A stretch of DNA of 64,000 nucleotides from Chiua virens (GCA_019787685.1 JAHNUO010000036.1:186001-250000); one strand, 5' to 3'; positions 34,680 to 46,850 are shown, counted from the stretch's first letter. The notes: a model not told the origin generated them from the sequence alone. Numbers and translations are program-made.

Positions 34680-35117
34680 AGTGGTTAGGTTCTAAAGTAA
34701 CAAATGTGCTATTGATAGTCTATTATACAGTTTTTGCACGAGGCAAACCGATACTTAGCCGAAACTCAGTGACTTTGTCCGACGACTCCGACAACGCCTG
34801 AACACGACCCCAACTTGAAGAAAGCGAAGAAAACACCATGAGAAGGAAGCAGACATGTGCAGTCCAGCCATCGTTGCAATTTTTATGATGGATCCATGTT
34901 CAACGGACCTTGAACTTGTTGATATCTGCGTATTTCGTTGGCCACGCTCGCCGATCCTTACGCTACCGCGGCCTTCAACTTGAAGATTGCTATCGCTGCA
35001 GTGACAAGTAACTGACAGCTGCACTCAGACGCGATATTGGCTCATAGGGCCAAAGGAGGGTCCCCGGGTTCAAGCGTTCATCATTCCGCTATCACACTCC
35101 TCTCAACCCTATCCTAT

Positions 35118-36228
35118 AGGTGGTCCTTATCCACGGCCTTTCCATTCTAGCCATTGTCTGGAAGGACGTGGCACCTGTCCTTGCTTCACACGGTTATAGC
35201 GTCCTGCTTTACAGTACTATTCCTTATCGTGCCGCATCCCTTGGCTTGACAAATTCTCCCAGATCTTTATAGTCGCGGTCTGACATCACCTACGATGCTC
35301 TCTTCACACGACCCAGCTCGCCCTCCTCATGCGGCATATCAGATGGGATGATGCATATGTTATTGGTGTTTCCATGGTACGTATGAGGTCGAGTCTTGGT
35401 TCTCTGGCACTGAGTGCGACCTGTCGTTCCTCAGGGTGGTGGTATCGCCGCCGCGTTTGCAGTCCAATTCCCTCACTTGGTCAATGGCAAGGTCGCGCTC
35501 GTTGCATCCGCTGGCATAATTGAGGTACGCTCCCTCCGTCATTCCTGCGCCTTCATATTTCTGATGTTCCTGGCAGTCAGCTGACATTTCACGTACTGCA
35601 AATTCATGTCGTCACCGTTGATACAAAGTGTATCATCACTTCCTCCATTCAAGGTTTGAATCAGTCTTCGTCATATTGGCCAGTGACGTCTCACGATCAG
35701 TAGCACTACATCCATCTACTCGTCAATGGTTCAAGCACGTCTGAGCTTGAGACCATCGTTCCCATCCAAGAGGTAAGAGCGCTCTACAAATACTGGCACC
35801 GCTCATTCCCGATCAGATCGTTCGATTACAATCTGCCCATCTCCCACATGATAATGCTGCTGTCGCGTCCTCTCTCCGAGATGGTCCAGTTCGCGGCCTT
35901 GCACATGCCTTTAGTGCGATTTCCGATTCCTCGAACGAAATCTTCATCATCCATGTACGTTCTATCACGCCAACATAGTTCGTCTGAGTCATCTCACACT
36001 GACATCTTATAGAGCACGGCAGACAAGACTGTCCAGTATAAATATGCTTCTAAGATCCAAGCTCTCGTTCCCCGAGCCATGCTAGTCACTATTATAGATG
36101 GTGGCCACGATATCACAGTCACCCATGCCAAAGATGTGAACGCCGCACTTCTCCATTTTCTCTCAGGAGTCTTCCGGTTGATATCTCATCCAGATCGCCG
36201 TAAAAGATGTTTTGCCTGGAAATTATAA
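35118..36228 (+). pseudogene. Alpha/beta-hydrolase with introns (pseudogene)
   Basis: Plus-strand exons of an alpha/beta-hydrolase are readable: VVLIHGLSILAIVWKDVAPV (about 35120), a block containing ALLMRHIRWDDAYVIGVSM (about 35310-35375), then after an intron GGGIAAAFAVQFPHL (about 35437), VRLQSAHLPHDNAAVASSL (about 35822), IFIIHSTADKTVQYKYAS and TIIDGGHDITVTHAKDV (to about 36140). The nucleophile elbow G-V-S-M-G is split by the intron. The acid (TAD) and catalytic His (GGHD) are present. One frame break and a stop lie near 35270-35310, and the middle exon (about 35590-35700) is unclear. It probably encoded a small esterase or lipase-like enzyme. Confidence 0.68.
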
Positions 36229-36800
36229 GTATCAATGCGCAGGATACCGGTGTCTGTCGCAAACAATCCCTTGGATACCATCCTCAGTCTCATCTAATCC
36301 TAGTACTTCTTGGGCTCATACATCGTACTTTCATGTATTCAGTTGTCGTCGCTTTCTACTGTCTTAGTAATGGACAATGTTGTAGCTTTGTTTGTTGAAC
36401 GCGTTACACTAAGAAACACTGAGCTTGTTCCTTCACATTTACGCGCGGAAGAATATGAACCAGCAACAAGAAGGTGCAATTTCCACTTCAACTGGCGAAG
36501 CTACATCAATGAACGCAACGAGAACATTTGCTTTGTTTCAGCCGTATGCGTGGTCCAAGTTCTTAGGTTATGAGTGCTCTTTGCTGGTACCCTAGGGTGC
36601 ATTTAGAACCCCATCCTAGGGTTTAATAGATCCTAGAATAGGGTTTGGTAATAAATCTATGTTCTATAAAAGGCCTTGAGTATAGTAAACTGGGTAGTAC
36701 TCAGACTGTATTGACTCTCTCTGTGTATAGTGATGTGATTGTAAGTAAGAGTGCTGTGAAGAACAGTAGAAAAACAGTAAAGATGACAATTGCCACAGAC
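36229..36800. other. Intergenic, no gene recognised
   Basis: It contains three imperfect CCTAGGGTTT-type strings near 36587-36645, which are too few and too irregular to be telomeric repeats. No coding support. Confidence 0.5.
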
Positions 36801-36864
36801 ATGCAAGCTTACCATCTAGGACAGAGAACAGCACACAGCTTACATGGCATGTGAGAATTGCTAC

Positions 36865-37735
36865 AGATACCAGCCTGCCGTCCTGGAAGGAGAGCAGCAC
36901 ACATGTCTGCATAGGACATGACACTGATCATGGACATGTAACACAAGCTCTCCTTCCTGGAAGGAGAGCAGCACACATGTCTGCATAGGACATGACATTG
37001 ATCATGGATATGTACCACAAGCTCTCCTTCCTGGAAGGAGAGCAGTATACATGTCTGCATAGGACATGACACTGATCATGGACATGCAATGTGAGCTCTC
37101 CTTCCTGGAAGGAGAGCAGCACACATGTCTGCATAGGACATGAATTGATCATGGACATGTACCACAAGCTCTCCTTCCTGGAAGGAGAGCAGCACACATG
37201 TCTGCATAGGACATGACACTGATCATGGACATGCAATGCGAGCTCTCCTTCCTGGAAGGAGAGCAGCACACATGTCTGCATAGGACATGACATTGATCAC
37301 GGACATGTACCACAAGCTCTCCTTCCTGGAAGGAGAGCAGCACACATGTCTGCATAGGACATGACACTGATCATGGACATGCAGTGCAAGCTCTCCTTCC
37401 TGGAAGGAGAGGAGTATACATGTCTGCATAGGACATGACACTGATCATGGACATGCAATGCGAGCTCTCCTTCCTGGAAGGAGAGCAGCACACATGTCTG
37501 CATAGGACATGACAATGATCACAGATATGTAATGCGAGCTCTCCTTCCTGGATGGAGAGCACACATCCGTGGGGATTGTCACGTGCCATGCTTGATATGT
37601 GTGCTGCCCTCCGTCCAGGACGGCGGGCTGGCATGTCCGTGGGGATTGTCACGTGCCATGCTTGATGTGCGTGCTGCCCTCCGTCCAGGACGGCGGGCTG
37701 GCATGTCTGTGATGATTGTCACATGCCATGCTTGA
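36865..37735. repeat. Minisatellite, unit about 74 bp, built on a hairpin CTCCTTCCTGGAAGGAG
   Basis: About nine tandem units of 71-74 bp at about 36950-37560, each with the palindrome CTCCTTCCTGGAAGGAG followed by AGCAGCACACATGTCTGC and ATAGGACATGACACTGATCA. To the right the unit changes to a GC-rich form with CCGTCCAGGACGGCGGGC (37609 and 37678). Because 74 is not a multiple of three, all minus frames stay open for 70-120 codons; these are not genes. The hairpin is of the same type as in the arrays at 40.4, 44.0, 47.5, 51.7 and 52.1 kb. Confidence 0.93.
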
Positions 37736-38277
37736 TATGTGCTGCTCTCTGTCAAGGGTGTAAGGGAGAATGTGAGTCCAGAATGGCCAGAAAGTGACAA
37801 GTTGCACAATATATTACTTGAAACAATGTGAAAGATTTGTATTCCATGTACCCATAATAAACAAAATAAATAAGAACACTCGGAACATGTACAAGTCCAG
37901 TGAGAGAATGATTTGTCTATCATAGAACAGCGACCAGCATGTGATGATTGCACAACATGGGAAGATCCACATGGGAAAGAGATTGAAAGTTCATCACAAA
38001 CTTGGTGATATTGTGCGATTAAACCAATAGATAGCTTCTTTGCAGATACCATCATTTGCCACCAAGAGGCATTGAACTGGTTCCTGGGAAACTAAACTAA
38101 TGGTGTAATCTAACACAGAATACATTACAGTGTTGCCCACATTGATTTGTCAATCACAACATGCTTGGCACCTGTAAAGGAGTAAACATAACTGTGCTCT
38201 CCCAGATGAAAAGTAAAGTAAAGTAAAGTTTAAGGGGAAGGGCCAGGGGTTGAGTGGTGCTAATAGGGAGATGCAAG
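37736..38277. other. Intergenic, no gene recognised
   Basis: AT-rich, with only an alternative-start frame overlapping the minisatellite edge. A short AAGTA run lies at about 38210-38230. Confidence 0.5.
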
Positions 38278-38279
38278 TA

Positions 38280-39179
38280 CAGTTGACTCTCACTTAAGGA
38301 ATAGGGGTTTAAAGTGATACTCTCTCATAGTGTATACCTTTTGAGATTTCCTGGCTCAGAATGTGGGACTTCACTGCATAACAAATACCCTCAATAGGGA
38401 TTTCTCAATGCCATAACTGACACTACCTTCAGAATGATGCTAAATTAGGCAACTGTATTATATAATTTTCCTCAATTGGCCTACATCACAACATGTACAA
38501 AGGCAAGTGACTCAAAGTCTGTTCCTGTCTTATCATTATTGGTGACTCAGACCCCACTGCCGAGTCTGAAAGCCTTCTCAAAAGTGCTCTAGACAATTTT
38601 GAGGCGACAGGTATCCTTCAGCTCTCGCACCAGATGAGTGTTTCTGAGGTCCTCAACTTGGACATAGATGACAACAGTTTTGACATGATGGATAAGGATA
38701 TCTATCAGTCCATTATGGATGCACGCATGGCATGGGAAAAGAGTGAGACTGACAAACAGGATTGCAGTGTCACAAATGTCAACCTGAAGCCATGTCCTCT
38801 TGAGTGTATAATTATATTAAATATTAATAATTTTTTCAAATTTGTTTTCAAATTATATATAATAACTCAAATATATATACATCATGGAAGTGCTGCAAGA
38901 TATTGTCGACGAGCTTGATGATGATTTTGGATGGGAGTTTGAACAACTTGAGTCACCAGGATGCCAGTCATTGCGGAATGCAGTGAACGGTAACGTTACT
39001 GATCATTTCACACGTACATAGCCTAAGTTATATTATTCTATATATTGTCTCTACTAATACTACTCAGAAAACTCAACTGCTTTGTCTCGGCAAGCCGACC
39101 TCTCAGGAAATGTATACTCTCTCATAGTGTATACCCTTGGGCATGTCCCGAGGGGTATCGCTTGTGTGAGAGTCGACTG
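38280..39179. mobile_element. Non-autonomous pogo-like DNA transposon, 900 bp, TA target duplication
   Basis: Inverted ends are CAGTTGACTCTCACTTAAGG (left) and CAGTCGACTCTCACACAAGC (right, inverted), flanked by TA at 38278-38279 and 39180-39181. A subterminal block ACTCTCTCATAGTGTATACC occurs in direct orientation at both sides (about 38321 and 39115). Inside, the plus-strand frame at 38634-38918 (MSVSEVLNLDIDDNSF, DKDIYQSIMDARMA) resembles the C-terminal tail of a pogo/Fot1 DDE transposase. The DDE core is missing, so the copy cannot move itself. Confidence 0.85.
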
Positions 39180-39180
39180 T

Positions 39181-39816
39181 ACTCGCATGGAAGCACAAAC
39201 AGGAACGTGTTGCCGCGTTCCTGTTTTGTGTTTGCACGCGAGTGTGGGCAAGGTGAGGATGAGTGGATTGAAGCCAAGGAATGATGAGAAGAGTCCCACA
39301 AGGGTGGGCACACGATGAAGGCTGGGGGCGAGGCGAGGTGGTGAGAGGGTCAAGGTGGCAACGGCGACGAGACTACAAGAGTGAACACGAGTGCTCGTGT
39401 GCAAACACGAATGCAAACGCTTATCATTTGCATTCGTGATTGCACAAGAAGGTGTTGGTGTTGGTGGGGCAAGGGTAAGGTGGTGAGACGGCGAGAGGTT
39501 GGAGGTAAGGGAGCTCGTATGCAAGCACGAACGCAAATGTGAATGGCTATGGTTATGCCGTTCACGTTCGTGTTTGCATACGAGGGTTGAGGGAGATGGG
39601 GTGGCGACAGTGGCGAAGGCAAGGCAAGGCACTAATGATGCCCTTGTATGATGGGATGGTGATGGTGACCGAAGGCGAGGATGGGGTGGCAAGGGCACAG
39701 CGAGACAGTTAAGGGTGAGCGTGAGGGTAAGGTGGGGAGGGTGAATGCGAGGGCCCTCGTGTGCAAACATGAATACGAACGAATATCATTTGCGTTCATA
39801 TTTGCATACGAGGGCG
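39181..39816. repeat. Cluster of four long hairpins with a shared stem (GTGCAAACACGAACGC type)
   Basis: Hairpins at about 39181-39242, 39394-39447, 39514-39584 and 39753-39816. Stems are 22-34 bp, loops 6-10 bp. The third has CTCGTATGCAAGCACGAACG paired with CGTTCGTGTTTGCATACGAG. Starts are 213, 120 and 239 bp apart, roughly multiples of 120, and the intervening DNA is G-rich on the plus strand (GGTGGTGAGA, GGGGCAAGGGTAAGG). The minus-strand Ser/Pro/His-rich frame across this block is a composition effect. Confidence 0.85.
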
Positions 39817-40380
39817 CAATGAGGTGGCGACAGTGGCAGCGGCAAAGGCGGGGCGGCAGAGGCATGCTCGTGTTAGGTTGATGGGTGGCCTTGAGGGCCT
39901 TGAGACAGCCGGAACGATGGAGATGGGGCCAATATGATGGGGAATAAGGTTGGACGGATGGTGCAACGAGCAGTGCACACCGCAACTCAGAACGAGTCGG
40001 GATGCGGTCGCTAGCTAAAGAAGAGACGAGTCAGGGCCAACAGTATAACCACAAGAGAAAAGCAGACGTACCTGGTCCAAACCCTATCAACAACCCTGGA
40101 TGTTCTACCAAGCCCGTACACCCACCGCCTCGATACGGATGACTCAAACCAAACGCTAGCAGAATCAGTAGAGCCTGCACGTGCAAAAGCACTTACCAAG
40201 GTGAACAAGAAGTTGAGTCGGGCAAAGTCAAGATGTATGTACTAGAAGGATTTAGTAGAGTGGTTAGGCTTGAATTAAGGACTCACATGACATGAGTAGA
40301 ACAGACCCAAGGCTGAATAATAGCGCTGAATGTTGAATGTTGAATCGGCGAGGTCTAGCAATATGTGCATAGCACGCCAC

Positions 40381-40680
40381 CGTCTTGGACGGCGAGCGTG
40401 GGCAAGCTATTTCTCAAGCACGTGATACGCAGGGACACGTGCGGCACGCCGTCTTGGACGGCGAGCGTGGGCAAGCTCTCAAGCACGTGATACACAGTGA
40501 TGCATGCAGCACGCCGTCTTGGACGGCGAGCGTGGGCAAGCTCTCAAGCACGTGATACACAGTGATGCATGCAGCACGCCGTCTTGGACGGCGAGCGTGA
40601 GCACTGTTACTCCTCAACACGTGATACCTGGTATTGTATGCATTGCGCCGTCTTGGACGGCAAGCGGGCATACAGAGGCC
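40381..40680. repeat. Minisatellite, unit 65-69 bp, with hairpin CGCCGTCTTGGACGGCG
   Basis: Five copies of CGTCTTGGACGGC at 40381, 40450, 40515, 40580 and 40649. Each is followed by GAGCGTGGGCAAGC and CACGTGATAC, and mostly by ATGCATGCAGCACG. A sixth, diverged hairpin (CCGTCCACGACGG) is at 40769. The minus-strand frame at 40414-40686 is a repeat artefact. Confidence 0.92.
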
Positions 40681-40811
40681 CATCAATCAGTGAAATGGTA
40701 CGTCCCTGACGTTGACATCGATTACCCTGAACTTACATTACAGCAAGCCACAGGTGTATGGCGTGTGCAGCGTCCGTCCACGACGGCGGAGAGCGGCCAG
40801 TAGCGAGTAGT

Positions 40812-41285
40812 ATCATTTCGTGCTTGGTGCACGTTGTGATGGTGAGTACGTTTTATTTCATTTAACGATCAGATCGAGTAACTCACTCCCCTTTGACCAT
40901 TGTGGCAGATCACACAGTGCATGGGACGGCGATATCATTCGCTCCGTGCTAATCATTTGGATGAACGTTTCCAGAATTGGGGATCATTGATGGCAAGTGG
41001 GCTCGTTTCGCACTCAGTGCACGTTTTGACGGTGAGTTCATTGTGTCATTCAACGATCTGAGTGACTCATACATACCCCTTTGACCGCATCAGTGCTATA
41101 TCACAACACACCACAAGCGAACAAACGGCGAGCGCATGACGTGTGCAGGCACCATCCAGGATGGCCGAGAGCAGTCGAAAGTGATGTCGTCATTTCGTGT
41201 TTGATACACGTTGGTGCGTTCTTTTGTGTACTTAATTAAGATCTCAATCACACACCCTCTAACCATCTTCGTTTTTGCTTCAGCA
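40812..41285. repeat. Triplicated leader upstream of the SNF2 gene, unit about 190 bp
   Basis: TCATTTCGTGCTTGGTGCACGTT (start 40812), a related block at 41002 and a shorter one at about 41188 each carry a conserved GGTGAGT-like site, TCATTyAACGATC, a CTCA block and a CCCCTTTGACC block. The last copy runs into TTGCTTCAGCAATG, where the SNF2 coding region starts. These may be duplicated promoter and 5' leader segments with splice donors. Confidence 0.7.
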
Positions 41286-44200
41286 ATGCCTACGGCCAAC
41301 CTCCACACCATCCTGATGTCTCTGAGCAATAACGACGGCCTGCCATGGACTTCAGAGACATGGCAGTCGCTGACTCGTATCAATGGGATCCCCTGGCACT
41401 ACAGCCCCGATGCTGTCAATGACAGCCCCGCACCCAACTATCGACAATGGACCGTCTATGACGCCAAGATGGTGAAGACGTTTGCGGCGACTATGTGGGC
41501 GACAGACGAAGCTGATCAAGACTGGTATATGTCGGCACGCACAGCTGACAACAACTCCCGAGGACGCGACGCATGGCACAAATTTATCAAGGACACAAGG
41601 ATCGCTTCGATTATCAACAAAGTTATCGACAACTGTCTCACCGAACACGAGCGCAACCCGTACCAAGTAATGCAACAGCACGGCCAACGTTCAGTAAGTG
41701 TCACGATCGATGACCGACTATGTAACTAATCTTGCTAATTAATCAAGCTCCCTACGGTCGAAGAAGCTCAAATTCTCGATGTTCGGATGGACTTGGCGAC
41801 TCGATTCTTAGGGGACGACGCCTACGTCAACAACGGGAGGGCCCTGCAGAAATGCGTCTCAAGATTCGTCACGACACTCCTCGTCCACTCGTGGAACCGG
41901 TTCCGGAAGACGGTGAACGGAGAAATACCAAGAATGGAGAATCTCATCTCCACAATTAAGACGGAACTTGCAAGTACGTTCAACGGCTCTGTATTGCTCG
42001 CGATATAATCTCACAATTACTGTAGGGTTAAGTGCCGAGGGCTACAAGCCCAAAGCGGCAGAGCTTCTTGACCTTCTTAAGCAAATTCGCAGTGTTACCA
42101 CTCTGCTCGTCAAATATTCCGACACTCAGACGATATCCGAATTAGAATTTTTCAAGGACCAACTGGAGGGGCTGCTGGCAGCCGTGCGAAAGGATACGTC
42201 GAGTGATGCTGCAAAGAGTACGTCGTCCATCTGCAAATCGTATCCATCCACTCATGTTCATCAAATAGAATTGCCGAAGGCAGTTGTTGAAGCTTTGTCA
42301 CAGCTCGCAAGTGTAGAAGATATCGAGGCGATCACAAACGTCATTCGCGCATCCCTGGAAAATCTCGCCGTCGACACTCACGAGAAATTAGATTTTGAAG
42401 GTCGAGAAGATGTCAGCATTTCAGACTGGAGTGAAGGCGTTGAAGAGCTCGCAAAGCTCACCACCGACGACCTCTGGGTTCGACTTGGCCTTCCTCAAAA
42501 GCGCTTACCTCTGTTCCAGGAATGGACCGACCCCAACATGTTGGTCGACGCATGGAGTGACGAGGGCCAGAAACACCTGGACGACCCAGACTCAGCACGG
42601 CAGCCATTGACCCCTCGCTGGCATCAACTCGTCGGGATCTACAGGACGCTGGAACGAATATTCGACGACAAACCCCTTCTATTGATGGACGGCGTAGGCT
42701 TAGGTAAAACCTTGCAAGCCGTTGGGACCATCGCATGCCTAGCATACTACAGAGAATGTTTCCTCACGAAGGGAACATTTCCTGGACACTTCGGTGAGTT
42801 TTCTCACCATTACCATCTAGCAAACTAATCGAACAATATGATCCAGCCAGCCGCCGCATGAAGACTCCAGACGGAAATATTCCTGACCTCCCGCACATCA
42901 TCGTCTGTCCCGTCAACTTAAGGGACCAGTGGGAGTATGAGATAAAACGCTTTCTCAAGCCGGCATCATTCGATCTATTCCCCTACGTTGGTCGTTGCGA
43001 CAAGCGCGAAAACTGGTGGGAAGCGCTTTTCGCAAAAAGTCTCCAACGCAATTGCCAGCGTATCATCCTCGCCACATATACGGTAGGGAACTTCATTTGC
43101 CTATATATTCACATCACAAATTAAATACATATCATGTCTAGGCTGTACAAGACGATGCCACTCGTTGTTTCCGTGCCGGGGTTAAAGAGGACGTGGGGAA
43201 AGGCATCAAACTCGGTCAATACGAGCGCAACTCTCAGTTGACGGTGTACGGCCGACAATTCGGAGTGTTGGTCATGGACGAGGCACATACGGGCCGCAAG
43301 TACAACCTTGCACACGTCGCGTGTCGCGAGCTGCGCACCCAGTCAAAGGCACTAATAGCCCTCACCGCCACGCCAGTCACCACCAAACCACAGGTGCGTC
43401 TATCAGAACGGTTCATTCATGCTCGACTAACACTTATTCTCTACAGGATCTATGGATAATGGGCGATCTAATGGGCATCAAAGGCTTCCAAGATCGCGAA
43501 GAGTACCTCAAGCTTAATCGTGAGGTCAATGCTGCAAATCGGCGTGACAACAAAGCCCTCCGAGACGCAGGCACCGAAGGATCAACGCTTCGAGGCGTCC
43601 TTGTCGGTAAAGTCGATCCGAACGCTCCAGACCTCGACTTCCCCACCGTAATGCGTACTTGGATGGTACTCATGCGGGGACGGTTTGCGGCTCACGTCAT
43701 TCGTCGGACGATCAATTCCCTCGATTACGAAGGTAACAAACTTTTCGGCATGCGACCTTATATCGACCACTCGCTCAAGGTCAAGATGTATGAATGGGAG
43801 ATGGATTACTTGCGCAGTTTCGCCAAAGAGATCATCAAGGACAACCCAATGGCCACAGCGCCAGATACTCGCAAGGTACGTACTTCCTTTCCTGATCCAC
43901 TGCTCTCTCTCTCTCCGTCCTGGACGGCGCACGCACGCCAACACTCGCCGTGTCATGCAACACAGTACTTCTCACTGCACTCGCCGTCCTGGACGGCGCA
44001 CGCGCACCAACACTCACCATGCCACGTGACGTGACGCGTCTGAGCTTGTCGTTCGTCTCACGTGACGCAGTGCTTCCTACTGCGTTCGCCGTCCTGGACG
44101 GAGAGCTCGAGCATCGCCTTCAGTATTCCACACACCTCGCTCACTTCTATCATACAGCACTTCTACATCGAATTTCGACGTTCAATGCTCCACCCTCGCC

Positions 44201-45960
44201 TGAATCCAAAATTCGGCGACTACTGGAGGAAACCGGCATCACTCGAACAGTGGCAGAACAGCTCCGAGAAGACAGTGAAATTGGACGTCCTCACACAAGT
44301 CGTCAAGCACCATCTCCTTGCAGATGGTCAACAGCCCTTGACGATGAACGATGACGGTCACACGCTCGAGCCCAACCTGTCACTGGCGAACGATCCTGAG
44401 GAATACGCCGAATCCGATCGCATCGTCATTTATTCGGCATTCCCCTCATCAAATCAAGCCATTGTGGACGTGGGTACCTTTCACTCGATTCATATATTCG
44501 CACTAACGCTCGATCATTGCAGATATTGGGTCTCCATCGTGTCAGGGCCGTGGAACTGAATGGCACCTTGTCCACGAAGAAACGCGTTGAGGCGCTGAAT
44601 GCCTTCCGAACCTCCACCAGAACGAATGGACCTCGCGTCCTCATCTTGTCCAATGTCGGGTTGGTCGGGCTCAACTTAGCGTGCGCAAACATAATGATCA
44701 CTGTGGTACGTCCTTTTCTTATTTCATTATCACCACTCAGCCTCGATGGCATTCCGTCAGGACACTACTTGGTCAGCACTCGACGATGAGCAACTCCGGG
44801 GACGAATCTTTCGTTTCCCACAGCCCAAGCAAGTTCATATTTACCGTCTCATCGCCCTTGGAACACCCGACGTATTCTTGAACAACATTTCATTCGACAA
44901 GGGTCAGTTACACGCGGCATTTACTGGCGCAGATCCGGAATTTCGTAAGTACATTTACTAACGACTACATACGACTACTAATCCCTTCACCGTAAAACTC
45001 ATACTCTTAGGAGAGATGTTTATTGACCAGGATGATGGCATCGATCTAGTCTCAGTGGCTGACAGCGACGCAACACTCACGAACAACAATCGACAGTCCG
45101 CCTCCCGCAGAGGCAAAGAAAAGGCCACTGCCGACCCTTCGCAAACATCGGCGTCGACTGTGGTGAAGGGAAAAGGGAAGGGTAAGAAGGGTAAGGGTAA
45201 GGGTAAGGCAAAGTCGAAGTCGATCGCTGAAAGTGAGAACACACCCGAGCCCCAGCCCCAGCCCCAGCCCCAGCCCCCTTCTACTCCCCCTCCAGGCGTT
45301 CAACGCAACGCCGGTCCCTCTCGAGTCGTCCGCTCACCCCAAGCTGGTGACAAACGTCGCCCCTCCGTGGCTACCCCGATCTCACCGCCATCAAAAATCA
45401 CAAACGTGGTCGCAAAGGATCAGTTGTCCAAGCTCCCACCAAAGCCAATCGTTCGCGCATTAAAAGAAAACCAAACGCTCAGCTCTCTGCAGAGGAGTGC
45501 GACATGGAAATCTCCGATCCGTTCCCTTCTTCACCCAGTACTCCTCCTCCCGCCTTCCAGGACGCCGACTTGTCAGAGGATCCTATCCTTCGCGCTCTGC
45601 AAGCACCGCATGGACAGAATGACCCCGACGAGGACCAGGCAATTGCCTTTGCTGCTTTACAAGTCTCGGGTACATCAGGCGCGTTCTCACAACTCCCAGT
45701 CGGCCCCTCCTCACCACTCAGTTCACTGTCATCATCGTCTCCTGCGAGTCCTGCATATATCATGCCGCACCGTGCCCAAACACACAGCGCCACCCTGGCT
45801 AACCGAAATCCGATGTCAACTAACCAACCCGGGCACGACTTACAGCCCCTCTCGCGTTTGCACAACTCAAATGTGGGTGCTAATCGTAGTGATGGCAGTG
45901 GAAGAAGGGGTCGGAGCAGAGGGGGTCACAAATGACTTCATTCCGTGGTTGTATACATGA
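41286..45960 (+). CDS. SNF2-family helicase/ATPase, eleven exons, apparently intact
   Basis: Exons: 41286-41693, 41748-41973, 42026-42217, 42269-42793, 42847-43082, 43142-43393, 43447-43875, 44158-44469, 44523-44705, 44761-44944, 45011-45960. All joins are GT-AG and in frame, giving about 1,298 aa. Motif I is LLLMDGVGLGKTLQA (about 42685), Ia HIIVCPVNLRDQWEYEI, II VLVMDEAHTGRKYN (about 43270), III LIALTATPV (about 43357), V LILSNVGLVGLNLACANIMI (about 44645), VI DEQLRGRIFRFPQPKQVHIY (about 44788). These are the seven-motif signature of DNA translocases that remodel chromatin in the nucleus. About 430 N-terminal residues precede motif I without a known domain. The C-terminus is low complexity (GKGKGKKGKGKGKAKSK, then PQPQPQ). 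A second frame (45504-45935) looks more protein-like there, so the last 200 residues may use a different frame through a small intron or indel near 45330-45400. Confidence 0.85.
43876..44157 (+). repeat. Long intron of the SNF2 gene filled with three hairpin-motif copies
   Basis: Intron 7 is 282 bp, against 49-67 bp for the other introns of the gene. It holds CCGTCCTGGACGGCGCACG at about 43915 and 43985, and CGCCGTCCTGGACGGAGAGC at about 44087. Between them lie CAACACTCrCCrTG and CACGTGACG strings. Splice sites GTACGT and CATACAG are intact. Confidence 0.9.
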
Positions 45961-46850
45961 TTTGTCAACGCGTACTACTTCACATGTTTGCCTCGTTAGT
46001 ATATATAGCATGCCGACTACATTATGCAGTTTCTACTACCCTTTGCCCATAGTCTTCATTTTCTACACATCTTCATCTGAGAGCGATCATGACCTACCGA
46101 GATGGTCTGTTCAATCAGGGTGAGTATGGTACAACAAGAAATTCAGGACGTTAACTTTCATCTCTTCACTCTATGCATATGATTGATCATTTACTTTCCC
46201 ATGGCCATTGGCGAGATTTGGAAGCAAAGAAACCTAGATCACCCGAAGCTAAAGCTGACATTCTTTGTCATTGGCAGAGACACTACTGTTTCGTCATTGT
46301 CTACCTCCAAATCATTTCAACATATGCCTAGTCACCATCTCACCTCTTCCCAAGAGACGAGTAAGTAGTGTCAATTGAACCTTGTTCTTTCTTCGCACTG
46401 AACTCATTACTCATTGCCTTGTAGACGGGACACCAATAGATCGCCCACCAGGGTGCGCCAATGATTGTTACTTGCAATCTCGGGAACCCACCAGTCCTAC
46501 ACAGCGATTATCAGCGATGTTAGAGGCCGTCCTATTATATCATCATACATGACGAGATCTTTGGCAACAATGTTCAGGTGAGTTCGCACACACAAGGAAT
46601 ACATGCAGTTACTGAATCTCGTTCCAGTGTGCAAGAGTTGTCTTTGTCAAAGCTAACATGATCCGTGTCCATTCCTGCTCCTGTTTATATTGAGTGTCCT
46701 GTTTCGAACGTGGCGTCCTTGTCTGTATTCATGTCGACCATCAGATGCTGATGTATGTGAACTGATCGTGAGCAAATTTGCTACTCAAGCTGACACCAAC
46801 CTAGCTCATTTGCGGTCACCCCCACTTCCATTTCGACCCGGACCTCAGAT
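45961..46850. other. 3' flank of the SNF2 gene, no gene recognised
   Basis: Short pieces such as 46183-46368 show no motif. Nothing is supported. Confidence 0.5.

Noticed and set aside
36587..36650. CCTAGGGTTT strings resembling telomere repeats
   Set aside because: Three irregular copies with different spacing and orientation, not a TTAGGG tandem.
36865..37735. Regular palindromic repeats resembling a CRISPR array
   Set aside because: The whole 74-bp unit repeats, not just short repeats around unique spacers. There are no cas genes, and the window is eukaryotic. It is a minisatellite.
39060..39770. 236-codon Ser/Pro/His-rich minus-strand ORF
   Set aside because: It covers a hairpin cluster and G-rich repeats; composition effect, non-standard start and no motif.
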